Assembly: GCF_009193135.1 (NCBI RefSeq)
Contig: NZ_VUKC01000013.1
Span: forward strand, 1-64,000
Origin: Georgenia satyanarayanai
Lineage (GTDB): Bacteria > Actinomycetota > Actinomycetes > Actinomycetales > Actinomycetaceae
Reading direction: 5' to 3'
Length of the DNA stretch: 64,000 nucleotides
Shown: positions 54,779 to 63,499 of the stretch, piece after piece
Numbering within the stretch: the stretch's first letter is position 1
Layout of the letters: every line of letters starts with the position of its first letter
Position numbers and translations under genes: made by a program
Notes under the pieces: generated by a model
Database searches by the model: none
Told to the model about the DNA's origin: nothing
Seen by the model: the letters and a program-made list of their open reading frames with translations, nothing else

Positions 54779-56242
54779 ATGTCCACACCGGCGCCGGCGC
54801 GCACGCAGAACCTCAGCTGGATCGACCGATACTTCCGCATCTCCGAGCGTGGCTCGACGATCGGGCAGGAGATCCGGGGAGGCATCGTCACCTTCTTCGC
54901 GATGTCCTACATCCTCGTCCTCAACCCCCTCATCCTCTCCACCCCCGACTCCACCGGCGCCTACCTCGGCGGCGGGACCGACGGGCCCAACTTCGCCGCG
55001 GTCGCGGCGGGCACCGCGCTCGTCGCGGGTCTCATGTCGATCCTCATGGGTTCGGTGGCGAAGTTCCCCCTCGCCGTCGCGGCGGGCCTCGGCATCAACG
55101 CCCTCCTCGCCTACACCGTCGTCGGCATGCCCGGGATGACGTGGGCCGACGCGATGGGCCTCATCGTCCTCGAGGGCATCCTCATCCTCGTGCTCGTCCT
55201 CACCGGTCTGCGCGAGGCGGTGTTCCGGGCCGTCCCGCAGCAGCTCAAGGTCGCGATCTCCGTCGGCATCGGCCTGTTCATCGCGCTCGTCGGGCTCGTC
55301 AACGCCGGCATCGTGCGCCCCGGCGGCACGCCCCTCCAGCTCGGTATCGACGGCTCGCTCGTCGGCTGGCCCGCCGTCGTCTTCGTCGTCGGCCTCTTCC
55401 TCATCATCGTCCTCATGGCGCGGGGCGTGCGCGGCGCGATGCTCATCGGCATCGTCACCGCCACCGTGCTCGCCGGCATCATCGAGGCCGTCGCGCACGT
55501 CGGGACGCAGGCCGAGGGCGCCCCCGGCGGGTGGGGGCTGACGGTCCCCGCGATCGAGGGCTCCGTCATCGCCACGCCGGACTTCGGCACGCTCGGCCAG
55601 TTCTCCCTCTTCGGGGCCTTCGGCAAGATCGGCGTCGTCGCGGCGCTGCTCCTCATCTTCTCGATCCTGCTCGCCGACTTCTTCGACACGATGGGCACGA
55701 TGGTCGCCATCGGCGCCGAGGCCGACCTGCTCGACGAGGACGGCAACCCGCCCAGCACGCGACAGATCCTCGTCGTCGACTCGGTGGCCGCCGTCGCCGG
55801 TGGCGCCGCGGGCGTCTCGTCCAACACGAGCTTCATCGAGTCCGCCGCGGGTGTGGGCGACGGAGCGCGCACCGGTCTCGCCTCGGTGGTCACCGGCCTC
55901 GCGTTCCTGCTCGCGGTGTTCCTCGCGCCGCTCGCCGAGTTCGTCCCCTACGAGGCGGCGACGCCGGCGCTCGTCATCGTCGGCTTCCTCATGATGCAGC
56001 AGGTCACCGAGATCAGCTGGCGCGACATCGCGATCGCCATCCCGGCCTTCCTCACCATCGTCCTCATGCCCTTCGCCTACTCGATCACCGTGGGCATCGG
56101 CGCGGGCTTCGTCGCCTACGTCGTCCTCGCGGCGGCGCGCAAGGGCGGGGCCCGCACGGTGCACTGGCTCATGTGGGTGGTCGCGGCGCTCTTCGTCGTC
56201 TACTTCGCGCTCGGCCCGATCCAGCAGGTCCTCGACATCTGA
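54779..56242 (+). CDS. NCS2/AzgA-type purine permease
   Basis: 487 residues with 12-14 membrane helices. AzgA-like features: GGIVTFFAMSYILVLNPLIL near the N-terminus, NALLAYTV, ADFFDTMGTMVAI and GVSSNTSFIESAAGVGDGART. Likely a guanine/hypoxanthine/adenine proton symporter. The ATG at 54779 is preferred over upstream in-frame ATGs at 54731 and 54770; no strong ribosome site distinguishes them. Convergent with the MetE-like gene across a hairpin-rich gap. Confidence 0.9.
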   Translation: MSTPAPARTQNLSWIDRYFRISERGSTIGQEIRGGIVTFFAMSYILVLNPLILSTPDSTGAYLGGGTDGPNFAAVAAGTALVAGLMSILMGSVAKFPLAVAAGLGINALLAYTVVGMPGMTWADAMGLIVLEGILILVLVLTGLREAVFRAVPQQLKVAISVGIGLFIALVGLVNAGIVRPGGTPLQLGIDGSLVGWPAVVFVVGLFLIIVLMARGVRGAMLIGIVTATVLAGIIEAVAHVGTQAEGAPGGWGLTVPAIEGSVIATPDFGTLGQFSLFGAFGKIGVVAALLLIFSILLADFFDTMGTMVAIGAEADLLDEDGNPPSTRQILVVDSVAAVAGGAAGVSSNTSFIESAAGVGDGARTGLASVVTGLAFLLAVFLAPLAEFVPYEAATPALVIVGFLMMQQVTEISWRDIAIAIPAFLTIVLMPFAYSITVGIGAGFVAYVVLAAARKGGARTVHWLMWVVAALFVVYFALGPIQQVLDI

Positions 56243-56261
56243 GTCGTCCCTCCTCCCCACG

Positions 56262-56319
56262 GTGCGCCCCTCGCGCCGCTGTGCCCCGTGCCGGGCGCAC
56301 GGCGGCCCGAGGGGCGCAC
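56262..56319. terminator. Long hairpin 1 in convergent gap
   Basis: GTGCGCCCCTCG (56262-56273) pairs perfectly with CGAGGGGCGCAC (56308-56319); the interior can pair further. It lies 20 bp after the permease stop and could end its transcript. Confidence 0.65.
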
Positions 56320-56358
56320 ATGCGTCACGGGCCGCCCGTCGCGACCCACGTCACGCCT

Positions 56359-56421
56359 GTGCGCCCGCCGGTGCCACCGTGCTGCCGGTAGACCGGGAGC
56401 GTGGTGGACCAGCGGGCGCAC
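56359..56421. terminator. Long hairpin 2 in convergent gap
   Basis: GTGCGCCCGC (56359-56368) pairs with GCGGGCGCAC (56412-56421), with more imperfect pairing inside. It is suitably placed to end the minus-strand MetE-like transcript. It shares the GTGCGCCC arm start with hairpin 1. Confidence 0.6.
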
Positions 56422-56438
56422 GGTGCGGCGAGGGGGCC

Positions 56439-57650
56439 TCAGCCCCAGAGGCGGTGGGTGGCGATCTCCGCGCCGGCCGCGAGGGTCTCGAGCTTGGCCC
56501 AGGCGATCTGCGGGTGGATCCGTCCGCCCAGCCCGCAGTCCGTGGAGGCGATGACGCGCTCGCGGCCCACTCCGGCGGCGAAGCGCTCGATGCGGTCGGC
56601 CACCAACTCGGGGTGCTCGACGACGTTCGTCGCGTGGGACACGACGCCGGGCAGGATCAGCTTGCCCTCGGGCAGCTCGACGTCCTGCCAGACCTTCCAC
56701 TCGTGCTCGTGGCGCACGTTGCCCGCCTCGAAGGAGTAGGCGCCCGCGTTGATGTCGAGCATGGTCCGGACGATGTCGGCCATCGCGATGTCCGTGGTGT
56801 GCGGGCCGTGCCAGCTGCCCCAGCACAGGTGGAAACGGATGCGGTCCTCGGGCAGGTCACGCAGCGCGTAGTTGAGCGCCTCGACCCGCAGCCGGGTGAA
56901 GGCGACGTAGTCCTCGACGCTCGGCTCGGGAGTGATCTGGTCGAAGTTCTCCGCGATCGAGGGGTCGTCGATCTGCAGGACGAGCCCGGCGTCGATGATC
57001 GCGCGGTACTCCTCGCGCAGGACGTCGGCCCACGCCCAGACGAACTCCTCCTCGCTCGCGTAGTGGCGGTTGGTGATCCGCGAGGCGCTGCCGGGGGACA
57101 GGGCGGTGAGGAACCCCTCCTGCGCGCCGGTGCGCTCCAGCGCCGCACGGAGGTTGGCGATGTCGGCCGCGATCGCGTCCTGGCCGGTGTAGCTCAGCGG
57201 ACCGGTGCACGAGGGGAAGGGGCTGGCCTTGGGGTCTCCGGTGAAGATGCCGGACGTCGGGTCGGCGTAGGCCTCGGCGAAGCGCGCGCGGTCGCGGCGC
57301 TGGAGGAAGCCGGTGAGACGGGTGTCCCCGGGCGCGGACTGGACGTCGGCGGTGGCCCAGGAGGCGTCGTCGATGATCTCCAGACCGCCGGTGCGCTGGA
57401 AGGAGTAGGACCACCACGCGCCGTAGTCGACCGGGGAGCTCATCGACTTGCCGTACTCGCCGTCGCCCACGACGTCGACGCCCGCGGCCACCTGCCGCTC
57501 GACGAGCGCGGTCACCTCCGTGGCGAGGAGCTCACCGAAGCCCTCCGGGCCCTCCCCGGCCTGCCGGGCCGCGTTGGCCTCGAGCAGGGCGTCGGTGCGC
57601 GGCAGGCTGCCGGCGTGGGTGGTGAGAATGCGGTCGGCGCTGGAACGCAC
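56439..57650 (-). CDS. Cobalamin-independent methionine synthase-like protein
   Basis: 403 residues, single MetE C-terminal-type barrel (COG0620 short form) without the N-terminal MetE barrel. The zinc ligands are visible: HLCWGSWHG (His, Cys) and STDCGLGGR (Cys). Such proteins are putative methyl- or thiol-transferases; methionine synthase activity is unproven. The GTG at 57650 is chosen because GGAGG lies 5 nt upstream; the longer frame to 57791 has no such site. Confidence 0.85.
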   Translation of the reverse strand: MRSSADRILTTHAGSLPRTDALLEANAARQAGEGPEGFGELLATEVTALVERQVAAGVDVVGDGEYGKSMSSPVDYGAWWSYSFQRTGGLEIIDDASWATADVQSAPGDTRLTGFLQRRDRARFAEAYADPTSGIFTGDPKASPFPSCTGPLSYTGQDAIAADIANLRAALERTGAQEGFLTALSPGSASRITNRHYASEEEFVWAWADVLREEYRAIIDAGLVLQIDDPSIAENFDQITPEPSVEDYVAFTRLRVEALNYALRDLPEDRIRFHLCWGSWHGPHTTDIAMADIVRTMLDINAGAYSFEAGNVRHEHEWKVWQDVELPEGKLILPGVVSHATNVVEHPELVADRIERFAAGVGRERVIASTDCGLGGRIHPQIAWAKLETLAAGAEIATHRLWG

Positions 57651-57816
57651 GGGTACCTCCGGGTCGTGGACGGGCGCCCCCATGCTCGCACCCGGCCCGG
57701 GGAAGGGGCCCGCTGTCCGCGAGTCGGGCGCCGTCGTCCTCGCTGTCTTGGCAGACGAGAACGACGGGGTGGGTGACCTCACCGCCGCCACTCTTTCGTT
57801 CGCACAACTAACGATC

Positions 57817-57822
57817 TAGAAT
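57817..57822 (+). promoter_or_regulatory. -10 of marR-type operon, leaderless layout
   Basis: TAGAAT ends 7 nt before the ATG at 57830. An inverted repeat TCGTT-N9-AACGA (57796-57814) spans the spacer and is a likely MarR operator. Confidence 0.5.
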
Positions 57823-57829
57823 CGGTCGT

Positions 57830-58291
57830 ATGACGAAATCCTCGCCCTCGACGCCGACGGCGAGCCGCACCCGCCAGCACCCCGACCTCGCCACGGAGCT
57901 GCGCGTGACGGTCCTGCGACTGTCCCGCAGGATCCGTTCCGCCGCCGTCGTGGGGGAGCTGAGCGAGGCCCAGTACTGCGTGCTCGCCGGCCTGACCCAC
58001 CACGGACCCTCGACCCCACGCGCCCTCGCCGAGCGCGACGGCGTCCAGCCGCCGACCATGACCCGCACCATCGCCGCGCTCGAGTCGGCCGGTCTCGTCG
58101 CGCGCAGCGCCCACCCCACGGACGGGCGCCAGGTCCACATCGAGCTCACCGACGCGGGTGTCGCCGTCGTCGACGAGACCCGCCGCCGCCGGACGGAGTG
58201 GATGGAGGAGATGCTGCGCCACCTCACCGCCGAGGAGCGCGCCACCGTGGAGGAGGCCGTCGCGATCCTGCGGCAGGTGGCCGACGTATGA
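57830..58291 (+). CDS. MarR-family transcriptional regulator
   Basis: 153 residues, winged helix with EAQYCVLAGLTHHGPSTPRALAERDGVQPPTMTRTIAALESAGLV and the wing AHPTDGRQVHIELT. Overlaps the MFS gene by ATGA, so it is presumably the local repressor of efflux, acting at the operator upstream. The ligand is unknown. Confidence 0.92.
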   Translation: MTKSSPSTPTASRTRQHPDLATELRVTVLRLSRRIRSAAVVGELSEAQYCVLAGLTHHGPSTPRALAERDGVQPPTMTRTIAALESAGLVARSAHPTDGRQVHIELTDAGVAVVDETRRRRTEWMEEMLRHLTAEERATVEEAVAILRQVADV

Positions 58292-59622
58292 GGCCCACCT
58301 TTGACTCCCTGAAGTTCTTCAACTACCGGATGTGGTTCGCCGGTGCCCTCGTCGCGAACGTCGGCACGTGGATGCAGCGCGTGGCGCAGGACTGGCTCGT
58401 GCTCACCGTCCTGTCGGACGACTCCGGCCTGGCCGTCGGTATCGTCACCGGCCTGCAGTTCCTGCCGATGCTCCTGCTCAGCCCCTTCGGCGGCCTGCTC
58501 GCCGACCGTCTCCCGCGGCGCAAGCTCCTCATCGGCACCCAGACGGCGCTGGGCGTGCTCGCGGCCGGCCTCGGTGTGCTGGTGCTCAGTGGCCACGCGG
58601 AGCTGTGGCACGTCTACGTGTTCGCGCTCATGCTCGGCATCGTCACGGCCCTGGACAACCCGGTGCGCCAGACCTTCGTCGCCGAGATGGTCCCGCCCGC
58701 CAGCCTGCCCAACGCGGTGGGCCTCAACTCCGCGTCCTTCAACGCCGCCCGCCTCATCGGCCCGGGCATCTCCGGCCTGCTCATCGCCGTCGTCGGCCCG
58801 GGGTGGATCTTCATCATCAACGCGGTGAGCTTCGCCGCGACGATCCTCTCCCTCACGCTCATGCGCCGCCACGAGCTCAACGAGATGCCCCACACCTCAC
58901 GGGGCAGGGGGCAGATCCGCGAGGGCCTGCGCTACGTGAGGGGGCGCAGCGACATCCTCACGATCATGGTGGTCGTCGGCGTCGTGGGTGCGCTGGGACT
59001 GAACTTCCAGCTCACCAGCGCCGTCATGGCTCGCGAGACCTTCGACAAGGGTGCCGGCGAGTACGGCGTGCTCGGCTCGATCATGGCGATCGGCTCGCTC
59101 GGCGGCGCCCTGCTCGCGGCCCGGCGCAAGCAGCCACGCGTGCGCCTCGTGCTCGGGGCCGCCTTCGCCTTCGGTGTCGCGTCCGGCCTCATGGCGATCA
59201 TGCCGACCTACGAGCTGTACGCCCTCATGACCATCCCGGTGGGCTTCGCCTCGCTCACGATGATGACGGCCGCCAACGCCACCGTGCAGATGTCGACCGA
59301 CCCCGTCATGCGCGGGCGCGTGATGAGCCTGTACATGATGGTGTTCCTCGGGACGACGCCGATCGGCGCGCCCTTCGTCGGCTGGGTGGCGGAGCACTTC
59401 GGCGCCCGCTGGTCCGTGGGGGTCGGGGCGATCTCCGCGATGCTCGTCTCGGTCGCCGCGGCGGTGTGGGTCAAGCGGCACTGGGAGGTCGAGGTGACCT
59501 ACCGGCTGCGTCACCGCCCGCACCTGCGGATGGTCGGCCCCACCGAGCGCGCCCGCTCCCGCGAGGAGGCCAAGGCGAGGCTAGGGGCGAGCGACGCCCA
59601 AAACGCAACCGGCCTCGCCTGA
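58288..59622 (+). CDS. MFS efflux transporter (DHA3-like)
   Basis: 444 residues, about 12 membrane helices, with the N-terminal region of the enterobactin-exporter-like group (FFNYRMWFAGALVANVGTWMQRVAQDWLVL) and the motif GGLLADRLPRRKLLIG. Coupled to the MarR gene. Convergent with pdxK, the gap being filled by repeat copy B. Confidence 0.9.
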   Translation: MRPTFDSLKFFNYRMWFAGALVANVGTWMQRVAQDWLVLTVLSDDSGLAVGIVTGLQFLPMLLLSPFGGLLADRLPRRKLLIGTQTALGVLAAGLGVLVLSGHAELWHVYVFALMLGIVTALDNPVRQTFVAEMVPPASLPNAVGLNSASFNAARLIGPGISGLLIAVVGPGWIFIINAVSFAATILSLTLMRRHELNEMPHTSRGRGQIREGLRYVRGRSDILTIMVVVGVVGALGLNFQLTSAVMARETFDKGAGEYGVLGSIMAIGSLGGALLAARRKQPRVRLVLGAAFAFGVASGLMAIMPTYELYALMTIPVGFASLTMMTAANATVQMSTDPVMRGRVMSLYMMVFLGTTPIGAPFVGWVAEHFGARWSVGVGAISAMLVSVAAAVWVKRHWEVEVTYRLRHRPHLRMVGPTERARSREEAKARLGASDAQNATGLA

Positions 59623-59651
59623 CCCCCGCCCCCGCCCCCGCCCCCGCCCCC

Positions 59652-59740
59652 GCCCCCCGAAACGTCGCAACTGGTGAGTCGTCCGACGCGGCAAGCGCTT
59701 GCTGCCGTCGTCGGACCCACCAATTGCGAAGTTGGGGGGC
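59652..59740. repeat. Intergenic inverted-repeat element, copy B
   Basis: 89 bp. The left arm (59652-59675) and right arm (59719-59740) form an imperfect inverted repeat sharing CGTCGCAACTGGT with copy A; the right arm equals that of copy A. The middle (59681-59716) is itself a palindromic hairpin. A (CCCCCG)n tract (59623-59658) precedes and G5 tracts follow up to the pdxK stop. Confidence 0.75.
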
Positions 59741-59751
59741 GGTGGGGGCGG

Positions 59752-60552
59752 TTAGGACTTGTGGGCGCCTTGCCAGACCGACGCGAAGGGGGTCCTGGCG
59801 CTGACTCTTGCGTGGATGCCCGCGGTCACCAGGGCCTTGGCGGTGCGGACGGCCTCGGGGACGGTGGCGCCCTTGGCGAGCTCGGCGGCGGTCGCGGCGG
59901 CGAGGGTGCAGCCGGCGCCGGAGACGCGCTCCCGGCCCACCTTGGGCTCGGACAGCACGGTCACCTCCTCACCGTCGAACAGGACGTCGACGGCGTCGTC
60001 CCCGGGCAGCTCGACCCCGCCCTTGGCGAGCACGTACCGCGGGCCGAGCGCGTGGATGCGGCGGGCGGCCTCGACGAGGTCCTCGACCGAGGTGATCTCG
60101 TCCATGCCGGACAGGGTGCGCGCCTCGAACATGTTCGGGGTGACGACGGTGGCCAGCGGCAGCACCTGCTCGCGCAGCGCGGTGTCGGTGTCGAGCGCCG
60201 CGCCGGGCTCCTGGCCCTTGCAGATGAGCACCGGGTCCAGGACGACGTGGCGCCACGGCTGCGCGCGCAGCGCGCGGGCGACGACGTCGATCGTCGCCGG
60301 CGTGCCGAGCATGCCGATCTTCACGACGTCGAGCTCGTGGGTGGAGGTCGCGGCCTCGATCTGGTCGGCGATCACCTGGGGGTCGACGGGCACGAAGCGG
60401 TGCGCCCAGTCGTTCTTCGGGTCGAAGGAGACGACGCAGGTGATCGTCCCGACCCCGTAGACGCCGAGCTGCTGGTACGTCCGGATGTCAGCCTGGATGC
60501 CTGCACCGCCGGTGGCCTCGGAACCGGCGATGACGAGGGCGAGCTGGGTCAC
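59752..60552 (-). CDS. pdxK: Pyridoxal kinase (PdxK, ThiD-like ribokinase family)
   Basis: 266 residues, ribokinase-family kinase. The motifs GSEATGGAGIQAD, DPKNDWAHRF, DPVLICKGQ, SGMDE, AVDVLFDGE and GAGCTLAAA follow, from memory, Bacillus PdxK rather than the HMP-P kinase ThiD, so pyridoxine/pyridoxal phosphorylation is the likelier role, with HMP kinase possible. GTG at 60552 is preferred (GGGAG 6 nt upstream) over the in-frame start at 60585. Confidence 0.8.
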   Translation of the reverse strand: MTQLALVIAGSEATGGAGIQADIRTYQQLGVYGVGTITCVVSFDPKNDWAHRFVPVDPQVIADQIEAATSTHELDVVKIGMLGTPATIDVVARALRAQPWRHVVLDPVLICKGQEPGAALDTDTALREQVLPLATVVTPNMFEARTLSGMDEITSVEDLVEAARRIHALGPRYVLAKGGVELPGDDAVDVLFDGEEVTVLSEPKVGRERVSGAGCTLAAATAAELAKGATVPEAVRTAKALVTAGIHARVSARTPFASVWQGAHKS

Positions 60553-60624
60553 GATCTGCTCCCGTGCGTGGGGACATGGACGCACCCAGCGTATGCCGCC
60601 GCGCGACGGAGGGGCACCTCCGTG

Positions 60625-62673
60625 TCAGGCTCGCGCGCGGTACCGCCGCAGGGCCAGCCCGGAGCCGAGGAGGGTGAGCGCCGCGAGGACGGCGACACCC
60701 ACGGGCGCCCCGGTGCTCGGCAGGCGGCCGGAGTCCGGTGCCGCGGTCGGGCCGGGCCGGGGGGTCTCCTCGTCGACGGTCCCACCCGTGCCGTCGCCGG
60801 GGGTGGGTGACCCGGAGGGCTCGGGCGTGGGCGTCGGCTCGGGCTCCTCGGTCGGGTCCGGCGTGGGCGTCGGCTCGGGGTCCGGCGTGGGCTCGGGCTC
60901 GTCGGTCATGACCGTCCCGTCCTCCGCCAGGGCGAGGACGACCTCGTCGTCGTAGGTGCGCCGCTCCGTCCCGAGCAGGGACAGGTCCTCGTCGAGCAGT
61001 GGGAAGGAGTAGACGGGGGTGAGAGTCATCGTCGCCGCGACCCCCGGCTCCTCGCTGCGCTCGAGGTTGACCTCGAGGTGGCCGTAGTGCTTGCCGCCGT
61101 CGACGAGCCGCTCGCCGTCCCAGACCTCCGGCTCGGACTGGTCGGCCGACCAGACCCGGAAGGGGTTGTAGCCGAGCAGCGGCTCGGACAGCAGGTTGCC
61201 GTTCTCATGGCGCTCACCGCGCAGGCCGTCCCCGGCGACGCCGACGTCGTAGTAGTGGATGCCGCGGCCGTCGCCGTCGACGTCGACCCACGAGCGCTCG
61301 AACATCTCCGAGTGGCCCGAGATGACGGCGGCGACGCCGTACTCCTCGAGCATCTCGCTGTAGACCCTCATGGGCGTGCCGCCCTGCCCGGAGGACTCCG
61401 CGTGGTTCATCGGCAGCCCGTGCTCCCCGGAGGAGTACGGGGCGTGGTGGAACTGGACGACGACGACCTGGCCACGTTCGCGCGCGTCCGCGAGCTGCTC
61501 CTGCGCCCAGTCCCACTGGACCTCACCGGGGTTGTAGGGCGACAGGTCGGTCCCACCGCCCGCCTCGTAGGCGGTGGAGGTGTAGCTCGACTGGGTGTCC
61601 GCCCCCGGCCCGGTGTACTCGCGGCCGGTCAGGCGCTCCTCCTCGGGGTAGTTGTCCGGGTGGTCGTCGGGCAGGCCCTTGGTGGAGTCGAGGGTGAGCA
61701 CGGTGAGCGGGCCGTAGTCGAGGCGGTGGTAGTTGCTCTGGTGCTCCGGGGTCCCGTTGGCGGGCGGCGTGAAGTAGCTGCGGTAGGACGCCCGGCCGTC
61801 GATGACGGCCGGGATGGTGTACCCGCCGTCGGAGGCCCCGTAGGGCTCCCAGTTGCCGAGGGAGGTGACGACCGGTCGGCTCTGGGCGGCCTGGCCGGCG
61901 TCGCCGCTGAGGTGGCGGAACCACTCGTCCCAGGCGGGCTGGAAGCCGCCGCCCTGGACGAGGTCACCGGCGAAGAGCATGAGGTCGGGGTCGCGCTCGG
62001 CGACGATCCTCATGTTGTGCGCGAAGCCCTCGTCCTCGGTGAGGGCGTAGCGCAGGATCCGCTCGCCCTGACGGTCCTCGGCGCCGAAGGTCTGCGCCCA
62101 CCGGGAGTCGGTGGCCGAGGGCCGCTCGCTGCCCTCGGCGACGGCGCCGGGAACCCACTCGCGGTGGGTCGCCCGCCCCGCGGGCTCGGTCTCCGAGTCC
62201 GACATCGCGGTGAAGCGGATGTGGTCCCAGTCCTCCCGGGCGGGCGCCGTGGTCAGGCTGCTCCGGACCTCGGAGCCGCCCTGCCGCACGGTGTACTCGT
62301 ACTCGGTGCCCGGCTCCAGGCCCTCGACGAGCACCTGGTGGCGGTAGTTGCGGCCCTCGCGGAACCAGTCCCCCCACTCGGGGTGGTCAACCGCCTGCTG
62401 CCTGTTGTTGTCGGTCCAGTCGAGGTGCTCCTGGAGCCGGGGCGTCGAGGCGACGGGCTCGCGGCCCGCCAGCTGCAGCTCCCCGGCCTCCTCCTCCCAG
62501 GAGAACCAGGTGACGAGCATCGAGCTCGTCGTCGGGTTCTGGAGGTAGGGCTGGACGCGGAAGTCGTCGGTGGCGGCGCTCGCGGGAACGCCGGCGAGGG
62601 CCGACACCGCGAGGGCGGCGACGGCGCCGAGGGCGCAGGTGCGGGCAAGGCGGGACGGTCGGACTGTGGCCAT
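60625..62673 (-). CDS. Sortase-anchored purple-acid-phosphatase-like protein
   Basis: 682 residues. Signal peptide (1-33), N-terminal Fn3-like domain (about 38-150), metallophosphatase domain (about 155-560), Pro/Thr/Glu repeat linker (about 575-640), then a sortase signal LPSTG, hydrophobic helix and basic tail RRYRARA. Some metal-site motifs are altered: GNHE is GNWE and GHxH reads GHSE, though FAGDLVQ and FHHAPYSS remain. Exported, covalently wall-bound by a sortase encoded elsewhere. Start ATG 62673 (GTG 62679 possible). Divergent from the SipW pair. Confidence 0.85.
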   Translation of the reverse strand: MATVRPSRLARTCALGAVAALAVSALAGVPASAATDDFRVQPYLQNPTTSSMLVTWFSWEEEAGELQLAGREPVASTPRLQEHLDWTDNNRQQAVDHPEWGDWFREGRNYRHQVLVEGLEPGTEYEYTVRQGGSEVRSSLTTAPAREDWDHIRFTAMSDSETEPAGRATHREWVPGAVAEGSERPSATDSRWAQTFGAEDRQGERILRYALTEDEGFAHNMRIVAERDPDLMLFAGDLVQGGGFQPAWDEWFRHLSGDAGQAAQSRPVVTSLGNWEPYGASDGGYTIPAVIDGRASYRSYFTPPANGTPEHQSNYHRLDYGPLTVLTLDSTKGLPDDHPDNYPEEERLTGREYTGPGADTQSSYTSTAYEAGGGTDLSPYNPGEVQWDWAQEQLADARERGQVVVVQFHHAPYSSGEHGLPMNHAESSGQGGTPMRVYSEMLEEYGVAAVISGHSEMFERSWVDVDGDGRGIHYYDVGVAGDGLRGERHENGNLLSEPLLGYNPFRVWSADQSEPEVWDGERLVDGGKHYGHLEVNLERSEEPGVAATMTLTPVYSFPLLDEDLSLLGTERRTYDDEVVLALAEDGTVMTDEPEPTPDPEPTPTPDPTEEPEPTPTPEPSGSPTPGDGTGGTVDEETPRPGPTAAPDSGRLPSTGAPVGVAVLAALTLLGSGLALRRYRARA

Positions 62674-62806
62674 GGACACACATGGAAGCAGACGGAACCC
62701 ACATCCACGCGTCGGGGCGGTGAACACCGGGTGTCGCGCGGTCGCCGCGGGAGATCTTGAGGGAGTCCTGAGGTGGCCAGGAGCGGAGCGCGCGGGTCCG
62801 CTGAGG

Positions 62807-62848
62807 TCGGCGCCGGAGAGTTGCCTCGGCGCCGGAGGGACCGGCGCC
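62807..62848 (+). promoter_or_regulatory. Direct repeats and hairpin in leader of exported protein gene
   Basis: TCGGCGCCGGAGAG (62807-62820) and TCGGCGCCGGAGGG (62826-62839) are direct repeats. The second forms a perfect 8-bp hairpin with CCGGCGCC (62841-62848) around AGGGA. Three GGCGCC copies allow alternative pairings. Confidence 0.4.
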
Positions 62849-62868
62849 CAGCCCGAGAGGACACCACC

Positions 62869-63453
62869 ATGGCCCGCAGCTCCACGACCACCTCCCGCTT
62901 CAGCTCGACCACGTGGAAGGCCGTCGCGGCCACCGCCGCCGGTGTCGTCCTGCTCGGTGCGGGCGGCGCGACCTTCGCCGAGTGGTCGGACGCCGAGGCC
63001 GCCGCGACCGACACCGCGATCACCTCCGGTGTCCTCGACCTCGCCGCCGGGGAGGGCCGCTGGACGAATGTCGTCGGCACCGACGTCACGGCTGCCGTCG
63101 CGGACGGCAGCTACCTCGTCGTCCCGGGCGACGCCCTCACCTACCGCGAGACGATGACCGTCGACGCCCGGGGTGACCTCCTGCGCGGCACCGTCGCCCA
63201 CAACCTCACGGGCCTCACCGGGGACGCGGAGCTGCTCGCGCAGCTCGACGCGAACGCCACGATGAGCCTCAACGGCAGGGCCGTCGAGGGCGACTCCACG
63301 ACCGTCGTCGCCGACGACGAGAAGCAGGACCTCGACGTCGCCGTCACCGTCACCTTCGACCGGAGCACCGCCGGCCTCGTCGGCCAGGGCAAGAGCGTCA
63401 CGCTCGGCGGCCTCGACATCACCCTGACCCAGGCGCGCGTCACCGGCGAGTGA
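62869..63453 (+). CDS. SipW-dependent exported protein (alternate signal peptide, RER_14450-like)
   Basis: 194 residues. Long alternate-type signal peptide (about 1-37: a Ser/Thr/Lys-rich head, hydrophobic VLLGAGGATFAEW) followed by SDAEAAATDTAITSGVLDL, the pattern of TasA/CamelyssinLike and the RER_14450-type actinobacterial proteins. Probably matured by the signal peptidase encoded 46 bp downstream and secreted or assembled on the surface. GAGAGG before the ATG at 62869. Confidence 0.82.
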   Translation: MARSSTTTSRFSSTTWKAVAATAAGVVLLGAGGATFAEWSDAEAAATDTAITSGVLDLAAGEGRWTNVVGTDVTAAVADGSYLVVPGDALTYRETMTVDARGDLLRGTVAHNLTGLTGDAELLAQLDANATMSLNGRAVEGDSTTVVADDEKQDLDVAVTVTFDRSTAGLVGQGKSVTLGGLDITLTQARVTGE

Positions 63454-63499
63454 CCTGGCTCGACCACCGACCACCACGAGCAGCGACCAGGAGACCCCG

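Noticed and set aside
59623-59658. (CCCCCG)n tract considered as a CRISPR-like or simple-repeat array
   Set aside because: Units are 6 bp without spacers; probably part of the intergenic element or slippage-prone DNA.
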